A DNA stretch of 64,000 nt. Origin: Poriferisodalis sp965204195 (GTDB lineage: Bacteria; Actinomycetota; Acidimicrobiia; Acidimicrobiales; Poriferisodalaceae). How positions within the stretch are numbered: position 1 is the first letter of the stretch; each line of letters begins with the position of its first letter. The notes under the pieces were generated by a model that was given only the letters and a program-made list of their open reading frames with translations, had not been told where the DNA came from and ran no database searches. Location: assembly GCF_965204195.1 (NCBI RefSeq), contig NZ_OZ241975.1, positions 620,001 to 684,000 on the forward strand. The letters run 5' to 3'. Of this stretch, positions 8,342 to 16,130 are shown piece after piece. A program made the translations under genes and the position numbers.

Positions 8342-8967
8342 TGCTGCTCGCTCTCGCCGAGGTCGTCAGGTGTCTTGCCGACTGGCTCCGGCGCGCCCGT
8401 GTGCACGATGACGTGTGCGCCGTGCCCGTGCACTGTGCGGCTTGCGAACAGGCCGCGTATGGGGGCGACGGCGCCGTCGGCCTCGCAGGTGACGTGGGTG
8501 GTCACGATCTCGACCCGTTCGGCGTGCTCGGCAGCCGAGGACGGCTGCTTGAGGTCGACGTGGGCTTCGGTGACGAACCCGGTGGCACCGGGAGCCGGCT
8601 GCGGCCCGCTGAGACAGAGATAGTCCAGCCCCGGCCGAGCGTTCAGCACCGCTGCTGCGGTGAGTTCGCGTCGCTGGTCGTCGTCGAGACCGCCGGGTTG
8701 TATAGCGCTGCTGTCGGCGCAGCACAGCGCGGCGACGACGGCTGCTTCTTGCGCGGCGAGGCTGGTGACGAGTTCGGCGCGGGCGCCTCGGCCTGCCCAC
8801 AGGATGAACAGCACCCCCAGCGCCAGCATCGGGGTGAGGGCCATCAGCTCGAGCGACGAGGTGGATCCGCGCTCGTCGCGTGCTGTGCGCGGGGTCAGAG
8901 GGCGTGTCGTCGGGGCGCCGCGGCGGTGTCGCGCTCGCCGGGCGGGGACAAGTGCCGTGAGTCGCAT
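8338..8967 (-). CDS. TadE-like pseudopilin
   Basis: A 209-residue protein with a basic N-terminus of about 35 residues, then RGSTSSLELMALTPML and one hydrophobic helix (about 40-62) followed by an extracytoplasmic domain containing several Cys. This is the layout of TadE/TadG minor pseudopilins, with Glu of SLEL near the +5 place. ATG 8967 was chosen; a GTG two codons upstream at 8973 is possible. It overlaps tadV by four bases and starts 8 bases after the stop of the next TadG-like gene, so it belongs to the operon. Confidence 0.7.
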   Translation of the reverse strand: MRLTALVPARRARHRRGAPTTRPLTPRTARDERGSTSSLELMALTPMLALGVLFILWAGRGARAELVTSLAAQEAAVVAALCCADSSAIQPGGLDDDQRRELTAAAVLNARPGLDYLCLSGPQPAPGATGFVTEAHVDLKQPSSAAEHAERVEIVTTHVTCEADGAVAPIRGLFASRTVHGHGAHVIVHTGAPEPVGKTPDDLGESEQQ

Positions 8968-8975
8968 GGGCACGC

Positions 8976-9725
8976 CTAGTTGCCGAACGCCGTGCGCGTG
9001 GGGAGCGTTTCGGCGAACGACAGCGCCTCATCGCTGAGCCGTGGCAGCCCTTCGAGCAGCGTTGCGTCGAGTAGTCCGCCGCAGTCGGGCGGCCCGGTGT
9101 TGTCGTCGCCCGCTGGCTGCGTGATGCGCCCGATGGCTTCGCTGCGGATCGTGATGCCGTCTGGCCACACGTGGGCTGTGGCCCAGTCGCGCGCGCCCCA
9201 GTCGGCCGCAAGGGCGACATGGGCGGCGTCGGCAATCACGGCTCGGCCGCCTGCGCGGCAAGGCAGACTGGCTGGGTGAGCGTCGCCCTGTGTCGCCGAG
9301 CCGGTCGATGTCGTGTAGGCGCTGCTGTAGAAGCCCGTGATGTCGGATTCGTCGAAGCCGCGAGCGCCCAGATCGGCGAGCAGCGACCGTGCGAGGGTTT
9401 CGCAGGCGCTCTGCAGGTCCGCGCCGAGCGCTTCGGCGGCTTGGCCCCCGGCGCGGTCGGGGGCGGGGCCGCAGTCGGGCGGGAACCAGCCGATGCGGCC
9501 GTGGTCGCGGCCTTGGACGTCGCGCCACCCGGCCGCGAGCGAGGCGAGGTTGCTGGCTGCGCTGTCCGCCGAGGCCTGCGCTGCGATCCTTCGCGGCACC
9601 GCGGCGGCGACCACGGCTGCGAGCACGCAGACGGGCACCATCAGCATCACCAGCAAGCTCACGGCGCCGCCGGTCTCGTCGCCGCGTTTCGGCGGCCCTG
9701 CCGACTGCCGGGCACGGGCCCTCAC
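8976..9725 (-). CDS. TadG/TadE-like membrane-anchored protein
   Basis: A 249-residue protein starting at GTG 9725. A basic, Gly-rich leader is followed by a single transmembrane helix (about 25-47) and then a large extracytoplasmic domain with paired Cys, as in TadE/TadG-type minor components of Flp pili. An open frame continues upstream to 9926, but the GTG fits the short leader expected for the family. Its first bases overlap the possible upstream end of a divergently read TadE-like gene, an unusual arrangement. The substrate or partner is unknown; the position argues for a role in pilus assembly. Confidence 0.62.
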   Translation of the reverse strand: MRARARQSAGPPKRGDETGGAVSLLVMLMVPVCVLAAVVAAAVPRRIAAQASADSAASNLASLAAGWRDVQGRDHGRIGWFPPDCGPAPDRAGGQAAEALGADLQSACETLARSLLADLGARGFDESDITGFYSSAYTTSTGSATQGDAHPASLPCRAGGRAVIADAAHVALAADWGARDWATAHVWPDGITIRSEAIGRITQPAGDDNTGPPDCGGLLDATLLEGLPRLSDEALSFAETLPTRTAFGN

Positions 9726-9764
9726 GGGCGGCCTCCTGCCGCCCGTCGAGACGAGCGCGGCGAA

Positions 9765-10334
9765 GTGCTGCCGTTGCTGATCCTGTGGCCCGGGATCATC
9801 GTGCTCCTGCTGATCCTCGCGGCGCACGCCTTCCTGGTGACCGGCGCCCGGGCGCAGGCCGAGACTGCAGCGTCTGCGGGCTTGCGCGCAGCGTGGGCCG
9901 CAGTGGGCGACGCAGGGCTGGCACACGCAGACGACGGCAGCGTGTACTCAGCAGCCGACCCGCACCCTCGTGTGTCGTCGATGACGGCGTCTGCGCACGA
10001 CGCCGCGGCGCACGCGGCGGGGGTGAGCCCCGACGGGTGGCGTTGGTGGACCCCCGCCGGGGTGACGGTCAGCAGCGATTGGTGCCACAGCGGCGCCGAC
10101 GCGGCTCTGCGGCCCGGCCCGGGCGCTCCGGGATGGGTGCGGGTGGAGGTGTCCGGCGAGGTGGTCGGCCCCTTCAGCGCCTTGTGGCCGGGCCGGCTCG
10201 ACCGGGTGCATGCGGCAGCGGCCGGACCGGCGGTGCTGGCGCCGCTGCCCGATGCGAACGCGCCGGGCATGCAGAACGCGGCCGATCTCGGCGGCGGGCT
10301 GCCTGTGGTGCCCGCGGACCTGCCAGAGTGCTGA
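9765..10334 (+). CDS. TadE-like pseudopilin on the opposite strand, start uncertain
   Basis: A 189-residue protein if started at GTG 9765. It begins with a strongly hydrophobic helix (LPLLILWPGIIVLLLILA) and continues as an extracytoplasmic domain with a few Cys. Upstream in frame, RRDERGE is the usual TadE N-terminal signature, so translation should begin earlier, yet no ATG, GTG or TTG exists in frame between 9690 and 9765. Either a CTG is used, or the 5' end is damaged, or the protein starts at GTG 9765 without the signature. It is the only plus-strand gene inside the otherwise minus-strand Tad operon. Confidence 0.6.
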   Translation: MLPLLILWPGIIVLLLILAAHAFLVTGARAQAETAASAGLRAAWAAVGDAGLAHADDGSVYSAADPHPRVSSMTASAHDAAAHAAGVSPDGWRWWTPAGVTVSSDWCHSGADAALRPGPGAPGWVRVEVSGEVVGPFSALWPGRLDRVHAAAAGPAVLAPLPDANAPGMQNAADLGGGLPVVPADLPEC

Positions 10335-10341
10335 TCGGCGT

Positions 10342-10845
10342 TCATCGGGGCGAGTGGCTGATCCGGCACACCCAGCGTCCGCTGGTCTGCGGCAGGCTGC
10401 CGGGGCCGAGGGTGGTCTCGGTGCCAGGCGCGAGCGTGACGGTGGTAGGGGCTGTGTCGTCGGGAACCGTCGTGGGCGGGGGAGGTATGTCGATGGGGAC
10501 CGTGTCCCAGGTCCATCTGGCTGCGGCGAGCGTGTCGGGGTAGGCCGATACGAGGTCTTCGCACTGGCGCTCGAGCGTCGCCAGGGCTGCGTGGGCGTCC
10601 GCCTGCGCGGTGTCATCAGCGGAGGTCTCGGCGATGATCTGGGGGGCGATCGCTTCGGAGGAGATGCGGGCAGCGTCGATGCCGGCGTCGATGAGGCGGC
10701 CTGCGGGGTCGGGGGGTGTGCGGGGGGCGTCGTCGAGCAGGTTCTGGAAGGCGATTGTCATCGCCGCGGCGAAGCCGCCGGCGGCGGCGATGACGAGCAG
10801 CCATTCGAGGGTCGCGAGCCCGGCGGGGTCGTGGCGTGGCGGCAT
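10342..10845 (-). CDS. Flp-type pilin with extended C-terminal domain (second copy)
   Basis: A 167-residue pilin-like protein: leader of about nine residues, motif G-LATLE with Glu at +5, hydrophobic helix (about 11-33), then a soluble region. A Pro/Thr-rich low-complexity stretch (IPPPPTTVP and following) lies near the C-terminus and looks like an extended, perhaps glycosylated, linker. It is related in plan to the pilin at 7375-7824. It starts three bases after the tadC stop and is the next gene of the operon. Confidence 0.7.
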   Translation of the reverse strand: MPPRHDPAGLATLEWLLVIAAAGGFAAAMTIAFQNLLDDAPRTPPDPAGRLIDAGIDAARISSEAIAPQIIAETSADDTAQADAHAALATLERQCEDLVSAYPDTLAAARWTWDTVPIDIPPPPTTVPDDTAPTTVTLAPGTETTLGPGSLPQTSGRWVCRISHSPR

Positions 10846-10848
10846 CGT

Positions 10849-11673
10849 TCAGGGGGCCTGGGTGATGATGCCGCCGGTGAGCGACACGAACGGCGGGTAG
10901 ATCAGGATGGCTGCGAGCGCCAGCGCCACTGCGGTGGCGGGCAGCACGATGATCTGGTTGCGCCGCTCGGCCGCCTCGCGTTCGCGTCCGAGGGTGTCGC
11001 GCCACAGGTTGTCTGCCGCGGCCAGCACGGCGTCGGCCATGCGTGTGCCGCGGCGCGCGGCGAGTTCGAAGGCGCCGACTGCGGCGGTCAGGCTTGTCAG
11101 GCTGTACCGGTCGACGAGTTCGGCGAGGCCTTCGGCGGCGGGGCGCCGCTCGTTCTGGGCTCGCTGCAGATGCTGGTGCAGCAGTTTCCATCCGGCCCGG
11201 CGGCCGACCCCAGCGGCAGACAGCATCGCTGTCTCGGGGTCTGTGCCCGCGCTGACTTGCTGGGCGGCGAGCACGATCCACAGCCGCACCACTTGGTCGA
11301 GTTCGGCCCGGGCGCGGCGGGCGGCGTCGCGGACGCTCTGGGCGGGCAACTGCCATCCCGCGACCGTGACCAATGCCACGGTGAGCACTGCGGCGACCGG
11401 TGTGCGGGTCCACAGGGCTGCGGCAACCACACCGACGGCCAGGCCGCCGACGAGACCAGCCGCACGCTGCGCTGCATAGGCGTGCGGCGTGACCCCGGCA
11501 AGCCGCAGGTCGGCCCGGCGGCTCTGCCTCGGCTGGGGCAGCAGCCCCAGCATCGCCTCCGCGGTGCCGCGCCGCGCCGGACGCTCTCGCGGGGCAGCGA
11601 CCGCTGTGACGGCGAGAGCGGCGCCTGCGGTGAAGACGCCTGCGGCGGCCAGCACCAGCACGGTCGTGCTCAC
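10849..11673 (-). CDS. tadC: Flp pilus inner-membrane platform protein TadC
   Basis: A 274-residue type II secretion F-domain protein. An N-terminal membrane helix, two central helices around residues 75-110, a cytoplasmic F domain (about 125-235, with ELDQVVRLW and TRMADAVLAAAD) and a C-terminal helix match TadC. With TadB it forms the platform above the TadA ATPase. The start overlaps the tadB stop by four bases (ATGA), so translation is coupled. Confidence 0.85.
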   Translation of the reverse strand: MSTTVLVLAAAGVFTAGAALAVTAVAAPRERPARRGTAEAMLGLLPQPRQSRRADLRLAGVTPHAYAAQRAAGLVGGLAVGVVAAALWTRTPVAAVLTVALVTVAGWQLPAQSVRDAARRARAELDQVVRLWIVLAAQQVSAGTDPETAMLSAAGVGRRAGWKLLHQHLQRAQNERRPAAEGLAELVDRYSLTSLTAAVGAFELAARRGTRMADAVLAAADNLWRDTLGREREAAERRNQIIVLPATAVALALAAILIYPPFVSLTGGIITQAP

Positions 11674-12617
11674 AGCGGGTCCCGGGCGCGCCCGCGCCGT
11701 CTGGGATCGACCAGGACCGACGGGTCAGCGCGCACGACTGAGTGGCGCACCAGGAATGCAGTGGCGCCCAGCAGCACGAAGGCGATGAGCATGAGCACGG
11801 CTTGGCCGGTCGGGGTGCGGTAGGGCTCGAAATAGGCGGGGTTGTTGCGGTACATGAGCGTGATCACGCCGCTGGCCAGTGCCAGCAGCGCGATGGTCTG
11901 CGTCCAGAGCTGCACGACGGCTTCGGTGCGGGTGCGGTGCAGGGCGACGATGTCGCCGATACGCCCGGCGAGCTCTCCCAAGGGTCCCGCCAGCGACCCG
12001 CCGGAGGTCGCGGCAACCCGCAGTCCCGCGGCAACCTCGGGCTCCCAGGTCTGCCCGGCCGCGGCGAGTTCGCCGGTCGCCGCGCCGAGGCCGGCGAGGC
12101 GCGCAGTGCGGGCTGTTCGGGCGACCGTGTCGGCGATCTGGGGCGGGGCGTGGGAGGTGCTGGCGGCCAGAGCGTCGCCGAGCCCCGCACCGGATCGGGC
12201 CAGTTCGGCAATCTGACGTGTCCAGGTCTGCCAGGCCACCGCCTCGGCGGTGTGGCGCCGCCGCTGGGCGGGGGCTGCGACGAACGGCGGCAGCAGCAGC
12301 CCGAGGCCCCCGGCGAGCACTGCCATGCCCCACAGCCGCGTCGCCGCGTACCCGCCGCCGGCGCCGCACGCCGCGGCCGCGCCCTGGATGATCCACAGCC
12401 GCCGGCTAGGGCCCAGTCCCGATCTGGCGAGCACTGGCGAATTGCGCGCCGAGTGCGCTGCGGCAGCGGCGCGGTGCTCAGGCTGTGCGTCGCCGCCCGG
12501 CGCGGGGGCGGCATCATGGCGCCCCCGGGCCCGCCCCCCGATCACGCCGGTCCCGGCCAGCGCCGTCACTGCCGCGCCGGCTGCGAACAGCAGCCCGAAC
12601 CACACAGCGCCCGTCAT
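11670..12617 (-). CDS. tadB: Flp pilus inner-membrane platform protein TadB
   Basis: A 315-residue type II secretion F-domain protein. It has an N-terminal helix, a Gly/Ala/Arg-rich spacer (about 25-65), a pair of helices near 75-115, an F domain (RQIAELARSGAGLGDALAAS, about 132-151) and two C-terminal helices. ATG 12617 was chosen because it overlaps the tadA stop as ATGA; an in-frame ATG eight codons upstream at 12641 is possible. Gene order tadA-tadB-tadC is conserved in Tad loci. Confidence 0.85.
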   Translation of the reverse strand: MTGAVWFGLLFAAGAAVTALAGTGVIGGRARGRHDAAPAPGGDAQPEHRAAAAAHSARNSPVLARSGLGPSRRLWIIQGAAAACGAGGGYAATRLWGMAVLAGGLGLLLPPFVAAPAQRRRHTAEAVAWQTWTRQIAELARSGAGLGDALAASTSHAPPQIADTVARTARTARLAGLGAATGELAAAGQTWEPEVAAGLRVAATSGGSLAGPLGELAGRIGDIVALHRTRTEAVVQLWTQTIALLALASGVITLMYRNNPAYFEPYRTPTGQAVLMLIAFVLLGATAFLVRHSVVRADPSVLVDPRRRGRARDPL

Positions 12618-13897
12618 GGCCGGCGAGGCTCGCTGGGCCATGCGGCGACGTCTGCACCGCCTTCAGCCAGCCGTTCAGCCAATTCAGGGCTGCGCGGCCG
12701 GCCGGTCATCACGAGCGGGTCTCCTCGATTGGGTCGGGCGAAGATGTCGTGGACCTCGAACCGGTCGTCGGGAGCGCCGAGCACCTCGGTGATCGAGCGG
12801 ATGCCCCGGAACCCGGTGTGCGGGTTGCTGCCCATGTGAACGACGAGATGGATCACGTCGGCTGCTTCTTGGATCAGCGCCGACTGCGCTCCTGCGAGAC
12901 CCGAGCTGAGGCAGTAGCGGACGATGCGTGCAAGGGCTTGGCGGGGCGACGATGCGTGGATGGTGGCCATGGAGCCGTCCGAGCCGGTGCCGCATGCAGA
13001 CAGGAACGTCGCCGCCTCGGGTCCGCGCAGCTCCCCGACGATCACCCGGTCTGCGCCCGACCGCAGCGAGCGCCTGGCGAGCTCCTCCATGCCGATCTCG
13101 CCCTCGCCGTCGCTGTTGGGCTCGCGGGTCTCGGCCGCGAACACGTACGGGTGCGTGTCGTGCAGGAACAGCTCGAAGGTCTGCTCGAGCGTGCACACCA
13201 CCTCCGTCGGGCCGATCTCGCCGAGCAGCGCGCGCAGCAGCGTGGTTTTGCCAGACCCGAGCGCGCCGCAGATCAGCACGTTCGCGGGCGCAGGCGGCCG
13301 CACCGCCGCGGCGAGGAACTCTGCAGCCTCGTGCGTCAGCGACCCTGCGGCGACGAGATCGTCGAGCCGCACGATGCGGTGGCGATGGCACCGCACGGTC
13401 AGATACGGCTGCCCGCACACCTCCATCGCCGCGAACACCCGCTCGCCGCTGCGCAGCCGCAGATCCAGCAGCGGCGCCGACTGATCGAACCGGCGGCCCG
13501 TCTGGCCGTGCGTGACGGCGAGGTGCGCGACGAACCCGATCATCTCCTCGGCATCGGCGAACAGCCCGCTGATGGCCTCCTGGCGGCCGCCGACGAGGCC
13601 CAGCACCCCTGTGTGCGGGCCGAACAGCCAGATGTTCTCCACGTCGTCGCGCCGCAGGTATCGCTCCAGCGGGCCGGTGCCGAGCAGCGCTTCGAGCTGG
13701 CTTCGCAGCCACGACAGCTCGTCGTCGCTCAGCGACTCGCCGCGTGCGTCGAGCGCCTCGGCCTCCCGCGCCCGGGTGATGTCCTCGGCGATCTGTCGGC
13801 ATGCGTCGGCCACCGCCGGCAGCGGCTCGGCTGTGCTCAGCCGGCGCTCCTGAACCCGCGGCAGCACCTCGTCCCAGATCGCCGCCGCCAGGCTCAT
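12614..13897 (-). CDS. tadA: Flp pilus assembly ATPase TadA (secretion ATPase)
   Basis: A 427-residue VirB11/PulE-type hexameric ATPase that powers pilin assembly. Walker A reads GALGSGKTT at about residues 210-218. Downstream lie an Asp-box-like region and the Walker B-like RVIVGELRGPEA (about 283-294), then the His-box SMATIHASSPRQAL. A longer open frame reaches 14440, but ATG 13897 fits the family and overlaps the tadZ stop (ATGA). It sits between tadZ and tadB as expected. Confidence 0.9.
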   Translation of the reverse strand: MSLAAAIWDEVLPRVQERRLSTAEPLPAVADACRQIAEDITRAREAEALDARGESLSDDELSWLRSQLEALLGTGPLERYLRRDDVENIWLFGPHTGVLGLVGGRQEAISGLFADAEEMIGFVAHLAVTHGQTGRRFDQSAPLLDLRLRSGERVFAAMEVCGQPYLTVRCHRHRIVRLDDLVAAGSLTHEAAEFLAAAVRPPAPANVLICGALGSGKTTLLRALLGEIGPTEVVCTLEQTFELFLHDTHPYVFAAETREPNSDGEGEIGMEELARRSLRSGADRVIVGELRGPEAATFLSACGTGSDGSMATIHASSPRQALARIVRYCLSSGLAGAQSALIQEAADVIHLVVHMGSNPHTGFRGIRSITEVLGAPDDRFEVHDIFARPNRGDPLVMTGRPRSPELAERLAEGGADVAAWPSEPRRP

Positions 13898-14799
13898 CGC
13901 CGCGCTCCGGTGGCCGTGGGCGCCGAGACGTCCCTGCGAGGCGGTTCCGGCTGGCTGTCGGCAGGACGGTGTGCCCACAGCAGCCCGTTGGTGCTCGCTG
14001 TGTCCAGCGACAGGCCGGCCGAGAGCTCTGCGCGACCGTGCAGGTGGTCCGAGGCGACGCCCAGGGCGTCGAGCGCGGCTCGGTCCCGCCGCCTCGCACG
14101 ACCGCCCAGCAGTGCCGACTCGTTCACCGGCCCGAGCCGGCCGACGACCGGCAATCCCGCAGCGGCACCTCCCGCAGCCGCCAGGCGCGGGCTCTCCATG
14201 TCGCCTGCACCGGCGCACACCAGCGTCAACGGGTCGGGGTCGAAGCGCAGCCAGAACGCACCGAGCACACCGCGCAGCCCGCCGGGCGGCGCAGTGCCCG
14301 GTGCAGGCGACAGCGTCACCTGCAACGCTGCTGCGCGCGTCAGCGCCGCATAGGGCTCGGTGTGAGACCCGGGCATCGACACGACGACGGCCCACCTGTC
14401 GCCGAGTGCGGCGACAGCGTCGGCCCGCTCGGCCAGCCACGCCGCCGAGCGGCGGGCCCCAGCGGGATGGCCGGGTGCCCCCAGCAGCAGGACCGACCCG
14501 CTCCCGCCCGCCCGCAGCGCCCAGCAGTGAGCCGGCACGCTGCGCGCGTTGAGCGGCGTGCGCGCTGCGATCAGCGACGGCAGGCCCCGCTGCGCGGGCG
14601 GCACCCCGGCACAGGTTGCCGCACCGATGCGCCTCGCCAGACCGGTGCCGTGCGCGTCAGCGTCGATCACCAGCACATCGCGGCCCGCTCGGGCCCACGA
14701 GCGGGCGACGCCCACCGCGAAGGTGCCCGTGTCGAGCGCCCCCGCAACGGGCTCTGGCGCATCCGCGTCGAGATCGCCACCGGCGCGCACGGCGAGCAT
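13894..14799 (-). CDS. TadZ/CpaE-like MinD-family protein with degenerate P-loop
   Basis: A 301-residue protein of the SIMIBI (MinD/ParA) fold, placed where TadZ/CpaE, the pilus-localising factor, normally sits. Family support comes from the beta-alpha-beta start that ends in DVLVIDADAHGTGL (about 40-53), equivalent to the MinD switch I Asp region. The preceding P-loop position reads GALDTGTFAVG and lacks both Lys residues of a deviant Walker A, so ATP binding may be lost. The start at 14799 shares one base with the stop of the CpaB-like gene (TGATG). Product identity is moderately sure. Confidence 0.65.
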   Translation of the reverse strand: MLAVRAGGDLDADAPEPVAGALDTGTFAVGVARSWARAGRDVLVIDADAHGTGLARRIGAATCAGVPPAQRGLPSLIAARTPLNARSVPAHCWALRAGGSGSVLLLGAPGHPAGARRSAAWLAERADAVAALGDRWAVVVSMPGSHTEPYAALTRAAALQVTLSPAPGTAPPGGLRGVLGAFWLRFDPDPLTLVCAGAGDMESPRLAAAGGAAAGLPVVGRLGPVNESALLGGRARRRDRAALDALGVASDHLHGRAELSAGLSLDTASTNGLLWAHRPADSQPEPPRRDVSAPTATGARR

Positions 14800-15914
14800 C
14801 AGCCCTGCTCCCACGCCTGCCGCCACCGGTCGTTGAGCTCGGCGGCGACAGCGTCGGTGTCGGAGCCCTCGGTGACGCGCAGCACCATCGGTGCCGCGCC
14901 GAGCCGTTGCGAAAGGGTCCTCCACCACACCCACTCAGCGGGCTCGGCCCACACGCCGAGCATGCCGTCGCGGTAGTGGTCGAGCCGGATCGCCCGCAGC
15001 ACCGAGCGAGGCCTGCCGCCGCCCGCACCGTCGGCGGGCGCGCCGGGGTCGACCAGCAGCGCCAGGTCCCCTTCGGTGATCGCCGACGCGGCCAGGCTCA
15101 GGTCGAGCGCGATGATCACCTCCAGCTCGCCCGGCGAGGCTCGGGCACGCCATTCGTCGCCGAAGGGATGCAGCGCTGCGGCCTCCTGTTCATAGGAGGC
15201 CGCCCACAGCTCGTCCAGATCGGCAGCCAACGCTGCAGCGTCACCGCCGAGCGGCACCGGCAGCACCATCGGCGGCGCGCCCAGCTCCGCGGGCAGCGCC
15301 CGCCACCACACCCACTCCGCAGGCGGCACGAACAACCGCATGGCCGAGCCGTCGAAAGAAGCGAGCTCGAGCGAGCGGATCACCGACCTAGGCCGCCCCG
15401 CCCGCTCACGCGACGGCGAGAGGCCGGGGTCGACCAGCAGCACCAGCCCGCCCTCGCTCACCCCCGACGGCGCCAAGCTCGCATCGAGCGGAACCACGAC
15501 CTCGAGGGCGTCCCCGAACGCACCGGCGGACGGTTCGACGAGCAGATGCGCGCCCAGCAGCGACCCCGCCGGCACATCAGCCGACACGGCGAGGCCGGCC
15601 AGCGCATCGGGCACCTCCGCTGACCACGCGATGTGCGGAACGTCGCCGAGCAGCACCTCCGCGGGCGCCAGATCGGTTGCGCCGAGCACGTGCCCCTCAG
15701 CCAGATCCCGCGCTGCGACCACCGCGGGGACACGCTCGTCGAACGCGTCGGCCGTCGCCCAGAACCCCGTGATGCTGGCTGCCATCAGCGCCAAACCGCC
15801 GAGCCCCCACAGTGTCCGCTTTGCCGCGCGCGGCAGCCGCCGTCGGGTCCGTGTCGGCGCTGCCGCGTCGGCGGTTCGTGCCCCTGCGGGCGGCACCTGG
15901 GCCCCTTCAGGCAT
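14799..15914 (-). CDS. CpaB/RcpC-like SAF-domain pilus protein
   Basis: A 371-residue exported protein: cytoplasmic basic N-terminus, one membrane helix at about 34-52, then a SAF domain (about 62-125, VVAARDLAEGHVL) as in CpaB/RcpC of Flp pili. The rest holds two similar blocks, each with a VVPLD/IIALD strand, a GLVLLVDPG or DLALLVDPG motif and an EWVWWR motif, indicating an internal duplication. It is the first gene of the minus-strand Tad operon; its promoter must lie in the 94 bases shared with the giant exported protein gene. Confidence 0.75.
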   Translation of the reverse strand: MPEGAQVPPAGARTADAAAPTRTRRRLPRAAKRTLWGLGGLALMAASITGFWATADAFDERVPAVVAARDLAEGHVLGATDLAPAEVLLGDVPHIAWSAEVPDALAGLAVSADVPAGSLLGAHLLVEPSAGAFGDALEVVVPLDASLAPSGVSEGGLVLLVDPGLSPSRERAGRPRSVIRSLELASFDGSAMRLFVPPAEWVWWRALPAELGAPPMVLPVPLGGDAAALAADLDELWAASYEQEAAALHPFGDEWRARASPGELEVIIALDLSLAASAITEGDLALLVDPGAPADGAGGGRPRSVLRAIRLDHYRDGMLGVWAEPAEWVWWRTLSQRLGAAPMVLRVTEGSDTDAVAAELNDRWRQAWEQG

Positions 15915-16040
15915 CGGGGCAGGCAGTGGTGCGGGCGCGGCCCACAGCGGGCCTGCGCCGATCGGGGTTGTTGACGGCGATGCGGTGCGGGGTTAGCGTG
16001 CCGAGCTCATGACCCGCCTCTGCCGACAGTCCGTCCAAAC

Positions 16041-16057
16041 GGGGGGGGGGGGGGGGG
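16041..16057 (+). repeat. Homopolymer of 17 G near the start of the giant exported protein gene
   Basis: Seventeen consecutive G, the only such run in the window. From ATG 16009 the frame runs through this tract but ends at TGA 16159 with 17 G. With 18 (or 15) G the same ATG would join the frame of the 2,007-codon gene and add a basic n-region just before the hydrophobic signal segment. The length is therefore exactly where slipped-strand mispairing could switch the gene. A sequencing or assembly miscount is the main alternative. Confidence 0.8.
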
Positions 16058-16130
16058 TACTGGAAATCGCCCGCCCCGCCGCGCGAACAGGCCGCGGCGC
16101 GCAGGCCGGCTCGGCTGGGCATCGCGGCTG

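Noticed and set aside
13801..14976. Plus-strand open frames opposite tadA/tadZ
   Set aside because: High Arg/Pro content and full overlap with genes that have family motifs and coupled starts.
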